Assembly: GCA_937880065.1 (NCBI GenBank)
Contig: CALFMA010000265.1
Coordinates: 1 to 8,378, forward strand
DNA length: 8,378 bases
Origin: an uncultured Ruminococcus sp.
GTDB taxonomy: Bacteria; Bacillota_A; Clostridia; Oscillospirales; Ruminococcaceae
Direction of reading: 5' to 3'
Part shown: positions 1-7,075 of the stretch, one piece after another
How positions within the stretch are numbered: the first letter of the stretch is position 1
How the letters are laid out: the number at the start of each line of letters is the position of its first letter
Position numbers and translations under genes: made by a program
The notes under the pieces: model-generated
Database searches by the model: none
Told to the model about the DNA's origin: nothing
The model's input: only the letters and a program-made list of their open reading frames with translations

Positions 1-762
1 GTAGAAGATTATTTAATGGATAAAGGTGGTTATTGTTATATAAGAAGAAATAGAAATACTGTTACTGGTTTATTTCATGTAAAACCTATATATGTTCAAT
101 TGATACCAAACTTTAAACCAATATTCAAAGATTATCAAATTTTAGTATTAGGAGAAAATTATTATAAACATGAATTTATAAAACTATTAAGAAATACTAA
201 AGATGGTTCTAGTGGTATTGGATTAACTCAAGAAGTTGGAACAATGTTAGAAACTGCATTTGATACATTACTATGTCAATTAAATATGGTCAAAAGTGGT
301 GGTAACAAAAAAGGATTTTTAAAATCTCAAAGAAAATTAGGTCAAGATGAAATAAATGTACTAAAAAGAGCATGGAACAATCTATTTACTAACAATAAAG
401 AAAATGTTGTAGTTTTAAATAATGGTTTAGAGTTCCAAGAAAGTTCTAATAGTGCAGTAGAAATGCAAATGAATGAAAGTAAAAAAACAATTAATGATGA
501 AATTAATGGTTTATTTCATATATATCCAAATGATTTTTATAGAACATTTAAAGAAGCAATATATCCTATACTTGTAGCATTTAGAACTGCTTTAAATAGA
601 GAATTACTTTTAGAAAAAGAAAAAGGTAAACTATTTTTTGATTTTGATGTAAAAGAAATACTAAAAGCAAATCCAAAAGAAAGAGCAGAAACATATAAGT
701 TATATAAAGAAATAGGATTAAAGACTATTAATGAAATGAGAAGAGAAGAAGATATGAATTAC
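1..762 (+). other. HK97-family phage portal protein segment
   Basis: Portal proteins form the dodecameric ring through which DNA enters the phage head. Family-like features seen here are a GGYCYI stretch near the left edge in the place of the usual GNAY-type strand, FIKLLRNTKDGSSG where portals carry the 'H(I/L)R...DG..G' loop, and KSGGNKKGFLK, where family members have a 'ffk.G..p.g.l' segment. These are followed by W120, NVVVLNNGLEF at 130-140, VEMQMNE, and the closing TINEMRREED at 237-246, which matches the 'lT.NE.R..e.lp' motif near the end of the family core. The N-terminal part lies off the window and the short C-terminal tail is missing. Base composition is far more AT-rich than downstream, fitting a phage or a different genome as source. 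A terminase large-subunit gene would normally lie just upstream. Confidence 0.8.
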
Positions 763-2040
763 ATTTCAAATGCAGTTATTACAATTCCTGCTAAATTTGA
801 AGATATTGAGAGAAATGCAATAAAAGCAGCTGCTTTTGATGCAGGTCTTCAAAAAGTCGAACTTATGGCTGAGCCAACAGCAGCTGCTATAGCCTATGTT
901 AATGAAAGGCCAAATATGGAGGGAAAAACTGTCCTTGTTTATGATTTCGGCGGAGGTACATTTGATATATCGGTTTTAAGCAATAAAAATGGTGTGTTTA
1001 AAACTTTGTATACTGATGGCGTGAAAGATCTAGGCGGCAACAATATTACAAATTCTTTAGTTGAAGACATGACTGAGAAAATCAACAGCTATCTAAAAAA
1101 TGTGGAAAAAAATCACTTTTTTGAAGTTGTATGTAATCCTGCAAAATATGATCCTGAACTTGGTATAGACAAAAAATCGTTTCTTATAAATTATATGAAG
1201 ATCTATAGCGAGTGCAATGAAAAGTTAAAGCATAGACTTGCAAGAAACAGAAAAAAATTTGATGGTGAAATTCCGATTATCGTTCAAAATAATGATGACG
1301 GTACAAATAAGGTAGTATATTTTAAATACAGTTACACTCTTGAAGAACTGGAAGACTTGATAAGGTCGAATATTACGACTACCATTGAAATTACAAAAAA
1401 AGCTTTGCTGAAAACAGTATCATCTGAACCGTCAAATCTGAAAAATGTAAAAATAGACAGCATTATCCTTGCAGGCGGAAGTTCCAAATTACCATTGGTG
1501 AAAAAAATGCTTCAGGAATTGATAATACCTGAATATGAAATAAAATTCAATAGTATGCCTATAATATATCAGGATGATGATGTTTCTACGCTTATTTCCC
1601 GTGGTGCCGCTATAATGGCAAATCGCCATTTTCCTAAACCAGAGGTCGAGGAGATATCAAACGTTGAATATGGTGTTGCAAGTCCGATAGGAAATCTGGT
1701 CGATGGTTTCAAGGTGATCATCGAAGATGATCAGAAGATACCATGTGAAGGCGTAGCATCATTTGAAATCAGTGATAATATATCTGATGAGTTTTGTATC
1801 CGCATATATTCAAGGAACGCAAAGGCATGGGATAAAATTAATGCAACGATCACTTCGCTTGCTGTAAATTATATTGATAAACTTATAATCAATAATATTC
1901 CTGATGGAAAAAACAGGATCCTTATGACAAAATTCACCCTAAAAAAGGACGGAACGCTTTTTATAGAAGCTGATATAATGGCAAATGGTAAGGTGATATC
2001 TAAAAATCATGAAATAAAGAAGGGAAGTAACTTGTTATGA
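1..2040 (+). CDS. Chimeric reading frame: phage portal protein fragment joined to 5'-truncated Hsp70 (Hsp70-A)
   Basis: The frame is already open at base 1, so the gene is cut by the left edge; the first ATG, at 16, is unlikely to be the true start. Numbering from that ATG, residues 1-250 resemble the middle and end of an HK97-type phage portal protein. Residues 251-674 are an Hsp70: connect-1 EPTAAAIAY at 286-294, phosphate-2 DFGGGTFD at 310-317, LGGNN at 339-343, adenosine motif AGGSS at 486-490, then a beta-type substrate-binding region from about 550. The Hsp70 start with the GIDLGTT loop and the Lys equivalent to DnaK K70 is absent, so this product should not be a working ATPase. The stop overlaps the next start (ATGA, 2037-2040), which implies translational coupling. 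Each half is recognisable, but whether they form one gene in a real cell is doubtful. Confidence 0.85.
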   Translation, partial: VEDYLMDKGGYCYIRRNRNTVTGLFHVKPIYVQLIPNFKPIFKDYQILVLGENYYKHEFIKLLRNTKDGSSGIGLTQEVGTMLETAFDTLLCQLNMVKSGGNKKGFLKSQRKLGQDEINVLKRAWNNLFTNNKENVVVLNNGLEFQESSNSAVEMQMNESKKTINDEINGLFHIYPNDFYRTFKEAIYPILVAFRTALNRELLLEKEKGKLFFDFDVKEILKANPKERAETYKLYKEIGLKTINEMRREEDMNYISNAVITIPAKFEDIERNAIKAAAFDAGLQKVELMAEPTAAAIAYVNERPNMEGKTVLVYDFGGGTFDISVLSNKNGVFKTLYTDGVKDLGGNNITNSLVEDMTEKINSYLKNVEKNHFFEVVCNPAKYDPELGIDKKSFLINYMKIYSECNEKLKHRLARNRKKFDGEIPIIVQNNDDGTNKVVYFKYSYTLEELEDLIRSNITTTIEITKKALLKTVSSEPSNLKNVKIDSIILAGGSSKLPLVKKMLQELIIPEYEIKFNSMPIIYQDDDVSTLISRGAAIMANRHFPKPEVEEISNVEYGVASPIGNLVDGFKVIIEDDQKIPCEGVASFEISDNISDEFCIRIYSRNAKAWDKINATITSLAVNYIDKLIINNIPDGKNRILMTKFTLKKDGTLFIEADIMANGKVISKNHEIKKGSNLL
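763..2037 (+). other. Hsp70-A: nucleotide-binding domain lacking its N-terminal lobe start, plus beta substrate-binding domain
   Basis: The Hsp70 similarity begins at SNAVITIPAKF (residues 251-261), which aligns with NAVITVPAYF in Hsp70-C at that paralogue's residue 120 or so. About 120 N-terminal residues are therefore missing, including phosphate-1 and the catalytic Lys. The remaining nucleotide-binding motifs (E286, D310-T315, G487-G488) look intact. Residues from about 550 to 674 form a short beta-rich tail similar in size to the Hsp70-B tail, with no alpha-helical lid. The native gene presumably has a normal start that this sequence does not contain. Composition and codon use from about 840 onward match the rest of the operon. 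Confidence 0.8.
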
Positions 2041-2918
2041 TAAATAGTAAAGAAGAAATTATAACTGTGCGGTTTCTTTCTGAATATCTTCATTTTAAAA
2101 TATTTGAAAAGCAGGAATTGAATAGACTGCTCAAAGAAAAATTTTCTCAGGCTTATGATGAGTCGGAAAACGAAACAATAGTCGGAGCCGATCATGAGAT
2201 CACGACAGATATTGATCAGGAGAGGAATCTGATCAGCATGAATCCGCTTCTGAATGATAAAATGAGGGAACAGTTGAATAGAAATCTGGAATTAATAAAA
2301 AAGTTCTATGTTCCCCAAAAATTTAAAGAACCTGTTTTGAAAAATAAAATAGAAAGTATATCTCAATATTTTGATTCTATATTTGAATATGATGAATTCC
2401 AAAAATTAATAGATTATGTAAACAATAATATCAATATAGATTCATTTGAACTATATAAAAAAACAATTTTGGAATTTGAAGAATGTGTAAAAGAGGAAAG
2501 AAATATAATAATATCAAATTCCAAAGCTTCAGAGGTATCAAAGGATGCAGCTGCTAAAATTATGAAGTGTTTCAGTGATACATTTAAGTCAAGCAATATA
2601 TTGGAAGCCCTTTTTTCCAGATTGAGAAACAATGACAAAAATGCCGATATATATGAAAAACTGCTTATGTATCTAAATAAGTTTTTCAGCAGCATAGGTA
2701 TCTACACACCAATGGATGTTGTATTTGGTGATAAATATGATCCTGATGTACAAAAAGATTATAGTGTAGTTTCTGTTCATACTTCAAATACTAAAATGCA
2801 AAGTATGATTATGGAAATTGAAAGATTGCCATATTCAATTGATTATTATTTCAGAAATACAACAAAGACAAGATGCGTTGTTGGAAATATTTCCGTATTA
2901 AGTGCTAATCAGTGTTAA
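2037..2918 (+). CDS. GrpE-like nucleotide exchange factor candidate (293 aa)
   Basis: The start overlaps the Hsp70-A stop by four bases, with a purine-rich AAGGGAAG just upstream. No signal peptide or membrane segment is visible, so it is probably cytosolic. Residues 1-215 are charged and mostly helical. Residues 218-293 form a compact predicted beta region that recalls the GrpE C-terminal beta-domain: IGIYTP, then GDKYDPDV at 231-238 (compare the 'G..FDP..H' of GrpE), an I-EIERLPY strand (compare 'V..V...GY') and a final RCVVGNISVL strand (compare 'R.A.V.V'). The same domain closes the next gene. In GrpE this domain opens the Hsp70 nucleotide cleft to release ADP, and placement between Hsp70 genes supports such a role. 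Similarity is weak and judged by eye; it could instead be an Hsp70-operon adaptor unrelated to GrpE. Confidence 0.55.
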   Translation: MINSKEEIITVRFLSEYLHFKIFEKQELNRLLKEKFSQAYDESENETIVGADHEITTDIDQERNLISMNPLLNDKMREQLNRNLELIKKFYVPQKFKEPVLKNKIESISQYFDSIFEYDEFQKLIDYVNNNINIDSFELYKKTILEFEECVKEERNIIISNSKASEVSKDAAAKIMKCFSDTFKSSNILEALFSRLRNNDKNADIYEKLLMYLNKFFSSIGIYTPMDVVFGDKYDPDVQKDYSVVSVHTSNTKMQSMIMEIERLPYSIDYYFRNTTKTRCVVGNISVLSANQC

Positions 2919-2935
2919 TGGGAGGTAGGTGAATT

Positions 2936-4303
2936 ATGGCAAAAAAAGATAAAGATTTCCTCGAAAAGTTATTAAATGAATTGGATAACAATAAATCCTT
3001 TAGTATTTTAAAGGATGATGATTATAAATTTATAGGCTTATTTATTCGTTATAGAAATAATCAATATAAAAATAAATTTTACGAAAAATTGAATGAAATT
3101 CGCCGTGAATTTAATAATCAGACTAATGAAACTGTAAAGTTTGAACAGATCATCAAATATATGCAAAGTATGATAATTTATGAAAATCAATTGCGTAGAA
3201 TTTTTGAAGTATCATTAAATAACTGTAAGTGCGGAAATGATAATAAAATAAATATTCTGGCAGATATACTTAAGATTTTGAACAAAAGACCAAAAGCTAC
3301 AGAACCTGAAATATACGATTGGGAAAAAGATGAAAAAATGACCGGTTTGTCCAAGCGTGAGTGTAATGCTGATGAACTAACGAATGAATTTAAAAAAATA
3401 ATAAGTCAATATTCATGTTCCAAAGAGCTATTAACGGATATATTTAATATTTTGCTGAAAGAAATGCCCGGCACTGCTAATACGAGTAATACTCCACCAG
3501 CAGCAAGCACCCACACAACTGCAAATCACACTCAGCAAGCACCAACTACTCCAGCAGCAACTAATCCTACAATTGCAAATAACATTCAGGAAAATGAACC
3601 GCCTAAAACAGGATTTTCTGATTCTGTATGGAGGGGTTACGGAAACATAGACAATAATAAGCATCCTGAACCTTTGAAAAATGCTGAGACTGAGAATATG
3701 TTTTCCCTAATGAAAAATAGGGAGCGACGCTTTCCGACAAGTGAAGCGATATTGGCTTTTTTAAAGAATACAAAACAATCTGCTGAAGTATATCAGAGCG
3801 AACCTTTAAGTGCAATAAATTCTCAAGGCAATTCAACATTTCGGATATTGAAAGAAAGAATGTCGGAATTTGTGTATGATATGTACATTCTTATTGAAGA
3901 AAGCAAGCCGTTTCCTTTAGATAATACGCAAATCAACCGTCTCTTTAATCTTGTGAACGAACATATTATTGACGGGATTCTTAAAATAGCTCGTGATCAT
4001 ATTGATAATAATGATGAGAAAGAACTTTATACAAAATTAGTGTCAGAAATAAACGATTATCTTTCAGAAATCGGTATCTTCACCAAGGAACCGCCGCAGA
4101 AAGGCGTGAATTTCTGCAATTTATCTGATGATGATAAAAACTGTTATAAAGTGGAAACTCTTTATACATCTGATGATGATAAAAACGGAATTATTGCTAA
4201 TATAAAACGTCATGTTTATTGCTTTGAATATTTAGACATTAACCATGAACGTGGCTATATATTCTCAAATGGTATAATAGAAATCCTTTCAACCAAATTT
4301 TAG
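2936..4303 (+). CDS. Second GrpE-like protein with helical N-terminus and Pro/Thr/Ala-rich linker (455 aa)
   Basis: The start is set by GGGAGG at 2920-2925, 10 bases before the ATG; the preceding stop is 17 bases upstream. There are three parts. Residues 1-177 are charged, probably helical, and contain a CKCG pair of cysteines. Residues 178-225 are a low-complexity linker rich in Thr, Ala, Pro and Asn, likely disordered. Residues 226-455 are helical and end in a domain (about 375-455) matching the C-terminus of the preceding gene: EIGIFT against SIGIYT, a YTSDDD segment against HTSNTK, an I-x-x-I-x-R-x-x-Y strand in both, and a last strand ending in I-x-x-L. The GrpE-type FDP motif is not kept. 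I infer a partner of one of the Hsp70s, perhaps a nucleotide exchange factor or scaffold; the N-terminal part matches no family I recognise. Confidence 0.5.
   Translation: MAKKDKDFLEKLLNELDNNKSFSILKDDDYKFIGLFIRYRNNQYKNKFYEKLNEIRREFNNQTNETVKFEQIIKYMQSMIIYENQLRRIFEVSLNNCKCGNDNKINILADILKILNKRPKATEPEIYDWEKDEKMTGLSKRECNADELTNEFKKIISQYSCSKELLTDIFNILLKEMPGTANTSNTPPAASTHTTANHTQQAPTTPAATNPTIANNIQENEPPKTGFSDSVWRGYGNIDNNKHPEPLKNAETENMFSLMKNRERRFPTSEAILAFLKNTKQSAEVYQSEPLSAINSQGNSTFRILKERMSEFVYDMYILIEESKPFPLDNTQINRLFNLVNEHIIDGILKIARDHIDNNDEKELYTKLVSEINDYLSEIGIFTKEPPQKGVNFCNLSDDDKNCYKVETLYTSDDDKNGIIANIKRHVYCFEYLDINHERGYIFSNGIIEILSTKF
4123..4186 (+). repeat. Pair of 19-base direct repeats, in frame, 45 bases apart
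   Basis: The identical 19 bases ATCTGATGATGATAAAAAC occur at 4123-4141 and 4168-4186. Both encode SDDDKN in the GrpE-like C-terminal domain of the 455-aa protein, 15 residues apart. The spacing keeps frame, so a small internal duplication is possible, but the sequence is low-complexity and chance is not excluded. Confidence 0.7.
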
Positions 4304-4307
4304 GAGG
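4302..4307 (+). promoter_or_regulatory. Shine-Dalgarno AGGAGG overlapping the upstream stop codon
   Basis: AGGAGG shares two bases with the TAG stop (4301-4303) of the 455-aa gene and lies four bases before the ATG of Hsp70-B. A terminating ribosome would sit on the initiation site, so the two genes are probably translated in coupled fashion. Confidence 0.75.
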
Positions 4308-4311
4308 AATT

Positions 4312-5934
4312 ATGGAAATTGAGCAAAAAATCGCTGTAAGTATTGACTTAGGATCCTCTAATATTAAAGCAGCTGTATATGATAGTACACGAGCAAATTC
4401 CAAAATAAGAATGCTTACTCTGTCTGATAATCAGTATTATGACCATATTCCAAGTATCATATATATCGGTGAAAAAAGTTTTGAGATAGGTGATTTTGGC
4501 GATCCCGTAAATCAGACTATGATAAGAGGATTCAAACGCCATATCGAAGAAGAAAACTGGAATATATTTATTCCTCACAGAAAAAGATTTATGGATGTAG
4601 ACGAAATACTTCTGAATGAATTTGAATGGATAAAAAAACGAATCGCAGAAGGATGTCCTTGTGAACCATCAGATGTGATAATAACTGTTCCTGTTGGTTT
4701 TTCGGAAATGCAGAAATACAGGATGAAAAAGGCCGGAGAAACAGCCGGTCTGAAAATAAGAGAGATCATTACCGAGCCGTTTGCAGGTATGTTTTTTAAC
4801 TTGAAAATGCTTCAGGAGGATAAGGATGATGATTATAACATTCTTGTCTTTGATTTCGGTGGCGGTACTCTTGATATGAGTCTGTTCAACATCAATAAGA
4901 AGGAAAAATTAAAGATATCTGCTCATGCTGCAATGGGTATAAAATTCGGTGGTGAGGATCTTACAGAAATTATTCTTGAAAAGAAAATAATCAATGATTA
5001 CAGCAATCTGATCGAAGATTGCGTAAATGATGATTTTAAAAGAAATTTTCTCGACAGTGAATTTATCTCTGATGAGGACAAGTCACCAAATTCAGATGCT
5101 TATAAGAAATACTATGCTAAATGTGCTTCAGTGGTGAAAACAAAGCTTTTGAATGAAGTTGAAAAGCTGAAATCAGATGTCTGCACACCCGTACATATGA
5201 AATCAGAACCTGATGAGGAAGAAATATTTTGCTCATCAACTGTCCTGAATCTTAATGATAAGAATATCTCTCTTTCATACAATGAGTTTGTAGAATTTAT
5301 TAAATCTACAGATATAAGAGAAAAGATAGAAAAGGGCATTGAACTTATGTGTGACCATGCAATGCTTGACGTTACAGATATTACAAAAGTTATGGTCATT
5401 GGCGGAACATCTAAAATAGCCTATTTCCGAAATCTTCTCAAAGAAATACTTCAGATCTCTGATGAGGCGGAGAACAAAGCTTTTATTGAAGTAAAGGACA
5501 GAGATAAATTCAATGCAGTAGCATTGGGTGCATTGTCGTATTTTGAATATAACAATGTTGAATTTGAAGCAAAAAATATACTTGCATATGAAATAGGAAC
5601 GATACAGGATGGTGAATATATCAGGCTAAGGACAGATATGACAACGCTTGGTACAACATCACTCATGGTTGGTATAAAACCGACGCTTGATGGTGATGGT
5701 ATATATAAGGCTAAAATGTATCAGATCTTTCCGGGTATCGATGGTGTTCTCACACCTGAAGAAAAGATAAAAAATGGCATCTATATGGGCTATTTCAGTA
5801 TCAGTAAGGATCTGATGCCTGAGAATGGTAGATGTCTTATTGATCTTTGTGCAGACAATAAATGCGAACTTTACGCAAATATTTATAATAATAGCGGTGA
5901 GCGGATACTTGAAAATATTCAGCTGACACATTAG
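4312..5934 (+). CDS. Hsp70-B: lidless DnaK-like ATPase (540 aa)
   Basis: This is a complete Hsp70/actin-fold ATPase, expected to be cytosolic and to cycle between ATP and ADP states. Phosphate-1 is SIDLGSSN (residues 10-17), where DnaK has IDLGTTN, so both threonines are serines. K75 sits at the place of catalytic K70 of DnaK. Connect-1 is EPFAG at 155-159 instead of EPTAA. Phosphate-2 DFGGGTLD is at 181-188, FGGEDL at 212-217, and the adenosine motif IGGTSK ends at 368. A beta substrate-binding-like tail runs from about 425 to 540 and the protein then stops, about 100 residues short of DnaK (638 in E. coli), so the helical lid is missing. ATP hydrolysis looks possible, but client capture must differ from DnaK. 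It directly follows the two GrpE-like genes and precedes two coiled-coil genes. The fold is certain; the function is open. Confidence 0.9.
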   Translation: MEIEQKIAVSIDLGSSNIKAAVYDSTRANSKIRMLTLSDNQYYDHIPSIIYIGEKSFEIGDFGDPVNQTMIRGFKRHIEEENWNIFIPHRKRFMDVDEILLNEFEWIKKRIAEGCPCEPSDVIITVPVGFSEMQKYRMKKAGETAGLKIREIITEPFAGMFFNLKMLQEDKDDDYNILVFDFGGGTLDMSLFNINKKEKLKISAHAAMGIKFGGEDLTEIILEKKIINDYSNLIEDCVNDDFKRNFLDSEFISDEDKSPNSDAYKKYYAKCASVVKTKLLNEVEKLKSDVCTPVHMKSEPDEEEIFCSSTVLNLNDKNISLSYNEFVEFIKSTDIREKIEKGIELMCDHAMLDVTDITKVMVIGGTSKIAYFRNLLKEILQISDEAENKAFIEVKDRDKFNAVALGALSYFEYNNVEFEAKNILAYEIGTIQDGEYIRLRTDMTTLGTTSLMVGIKPTLDGDGIYKAKMYQIFPGIDGVLTPEEKIKNGIYMGYFSISKDLMPENGRCLIDLCADNKCELYANIYNNSGERILENIQLTH

Positions 5935-5938
5935 GAGG
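5933..5938 (+). promoter_or_regulatory. Shine-Dalgarno AGGAGG overlapping the Hsp70-B stop codon
   Basis: AGGAGG shares two bases with the TAG stop of Hsp70-B (5932-5934) and lies nine bases before the ATG of the 63-aa gene. This strong, well-spaced site is the main reason to accept that very short gene as real. Confidence 0.8.
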
Positions 5939-5947
5939 AAATAAGCT

Positions 5948-6139
5948 ATGAGCGAAAAATTAGAAAAACTTCGCCGTGAGTACAATGAGTATATGACCTA
6001 TGCAGGACTTCTTATAGATAAATGTCAGGAAGATAATGATAGGGCAAGGAAAGAATATGAAACTGCAATGAAGATCAGGGAGCGGAGCAAACAATTTGTG
6101 GATGAAATATTTAGTATAGGAGAATCTGATAATGGATAA
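5948..6139 (+). CDS. Small helical, probably coiled-coil protein (63 aa)
   Basis: I recognise no family. The product is highly charged, rich in Glu, Lys and Arg, and free of proline. Residues 1-55 can be read as one or two amphipathic helices with heptad-like hydrophobic spacing; the only glycines are A-G-L near 20 and two close to the end. There is no signal peptide or membrane segment. Support for a real gene comes from an ideal AGGAGG nine bases upstream, tight placement 13 bases after Hsp70-B, and an 8-base overlap with the next gene. It may pair with the 306-aa coiled-coil protein or act as a small adaptor for Hsp70-B or Hsp70-C; this is inference from position only. Confidence 0.75.
   Translation: MSEKLEKLRREYNEYMTYAGLLIDKCQEDNDRARKEYETAMKIRERSKQFVDEIFSIGESDNG
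6118..6123 (+). promoter_or_regulatory. Ribosome binding site inside the 63-aa gene for the coiled-coil gene
   Basis: AGGAGA lies eight bases before the ATG at 6132 and within the end of the upstream coding sequence. It supports that ATG as the start of the coiled-coil gene and makes coupled translation of the pair likely. Confidence 0.65.
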
Positions 6140-7052
6140 TAATCTGGAATTGTTAAAAAATACGATCATACAGATGAATGCTATCAACGAAAAACTATGT
6201 GGTATGGTGAACGAATTGGAAACTTCAAATTCTGACCTTGAACGTGAAAATGCAGAACTTGAACAATTCCGCAATGATATGACGGGGAAGATAGCATCGC
6301 TTGATAATATTTATAACGAACACATGGCTGCAAAGCAGAAACTTGAAGATGACACAGCTACACTCGAAAGAGAAAAAGCAGTTGTTGATGAAGAACGTAA
6401 AAAACAGATTGAGAAAGAGAATAAAATAAAGGAACTCAATGAAAAAATAAAAAATAATACAACAACAATTAACAGTTTGAACGACAAGATCGAAAAAATG
6501 GAACAAGAGAATGCAAAAGCAATCGCTGACGTTGAAAGCAAAAAAACAGTTGCTGAAACAAAATTAAAAACAAAAGAAAATGAATTAGAAAATGCCAATG
6601 CTTTATTAAACAAAATAAAAGATAAACGCACAAAAGCAGAGAACGATCTTAAAGAAGCTAAACAAGAACTTGAGAAAGCTCAAAAAGAACTTAAAGCTGA
6701 AAAAGAAGATAATGTTAATTTGATTCAAATGTACGAAAAGCTTAATGAGAAGCTGAAAAATCAGAACAATCCATTAAATGATGATGACATACAGAAAATC
6801 ACTAAGGAAACATTGGAGGAAATCGAAAAAGAAATTAATGAATTAAAGAAAAGATTAGAAAATCAAGGAGACGAGTTAAAAAAACAAAGAGATTTACTGG
6901 GAAAACAAAAAGTTGTTCTGGAAAAACACAATCTTATGTCTGAAGTTGATGAGGTTGTTTTATCAAAACCTAATGAGTCATCTGCCGTTCAGGACGAAAA
7001 TTCTGATAAATCAATTAATGATGCACCTAAAGAGGAAAATTATGATCAATAA
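6132..7052 (+). CDS. Long coiled-coil protein (306 aa)
   Basis: The sequence is dominated by Glu, Lys, Asn, Gln and Leu. From about residue 10 to 275 it shows nearly unbroken heptad-like spacing of Leu, Ile, Val and Ala, with only one proline (in NNPLNDDD, near residue 217). This predicts a long parallel or antiparallel coiled coil with a break near that point. Residues from about 276 to 306 are acidic and likely disordered. No catalytic motif, signal peptide or membrane helix is seen. The start overlaps the 63-aa gene by eight bases. Database searches would hit myosin- or SMC-like proteins through composition alone, so such names should not be trusted. In this operon it could be a scaffold, the client, or a filament on which the Hsp70s act; none of these is shown. 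Confidence 0.85.
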   Translation: MDNNLELLKNTIIQMNAINEKLCGMVNELETSNSDLERENAELEQFRNDMTGKIASLDNIYNEHMAAKQKLEDDTATLEREKAVVDEERKKQIEKENKIKELNEKIKNNTTTINSLNDKIEKMEQENAKAIADVESKKTVAETKLKTKENELENANALLNKIKDKRTKAENDLKEAKQELEKAQKELKAEKEDNVNLIQMYEKLNEKLKNQNNPLNDDDIQKITKETLEEIEKEINELKKRLENQGDELKKQRDLLGKQKVVLEKHNLMSEVDEVVLSKPNESSAVQDENSDKSINDAPKEENYDQ

Positions 7053-7075
7053 ATTTATAATTGGAGGAATTAATT

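Noticed and set aside
754..2040. A separate Hsp70-A gene starting at the ATG at 754, with a purine-rich stretch upstream as ribosome site
   Set aside because: That start would still lack the phosphate-1 loop and the catalytic Lys, and the purine run GAAATGAGAAGAGAAGAAGA is explained by the portal RREED-coding sequence.
2414..2695. Minus-strand open frames throughout the window (for example here, 5112-5399, 6311-6631)
   Set aside because: They lie opposite well-supported genes, have unnatural Ser/Phe/Ile-rich composition that mirrors Lys/Glu-rich codons on the other strand, and lack good ribosome sites.
4312..5934. MreB, ParM or another actin-like filament protein, or an ethanolamine/diol reactivase
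   Set aside because: Motif order, spacing, EPFAG and GGTSK motifs and the appended beta domain fit Hsp70 better.
6132..7052. SMC, myosin or chromosome-segregation ATPase
   Set aside because: There is no Walker A or B motif and no globular head; resemblance to such proteins comes from coiled-coil composition only.
7053..7075. Promoter or terminator in the 23-base gap before Hsp70-C
   Set aside because: The gap contains only AT-rich spacer and the GGAGG ribosome site; there is no room for -35/-10 boxes plus leader and no hairpin.
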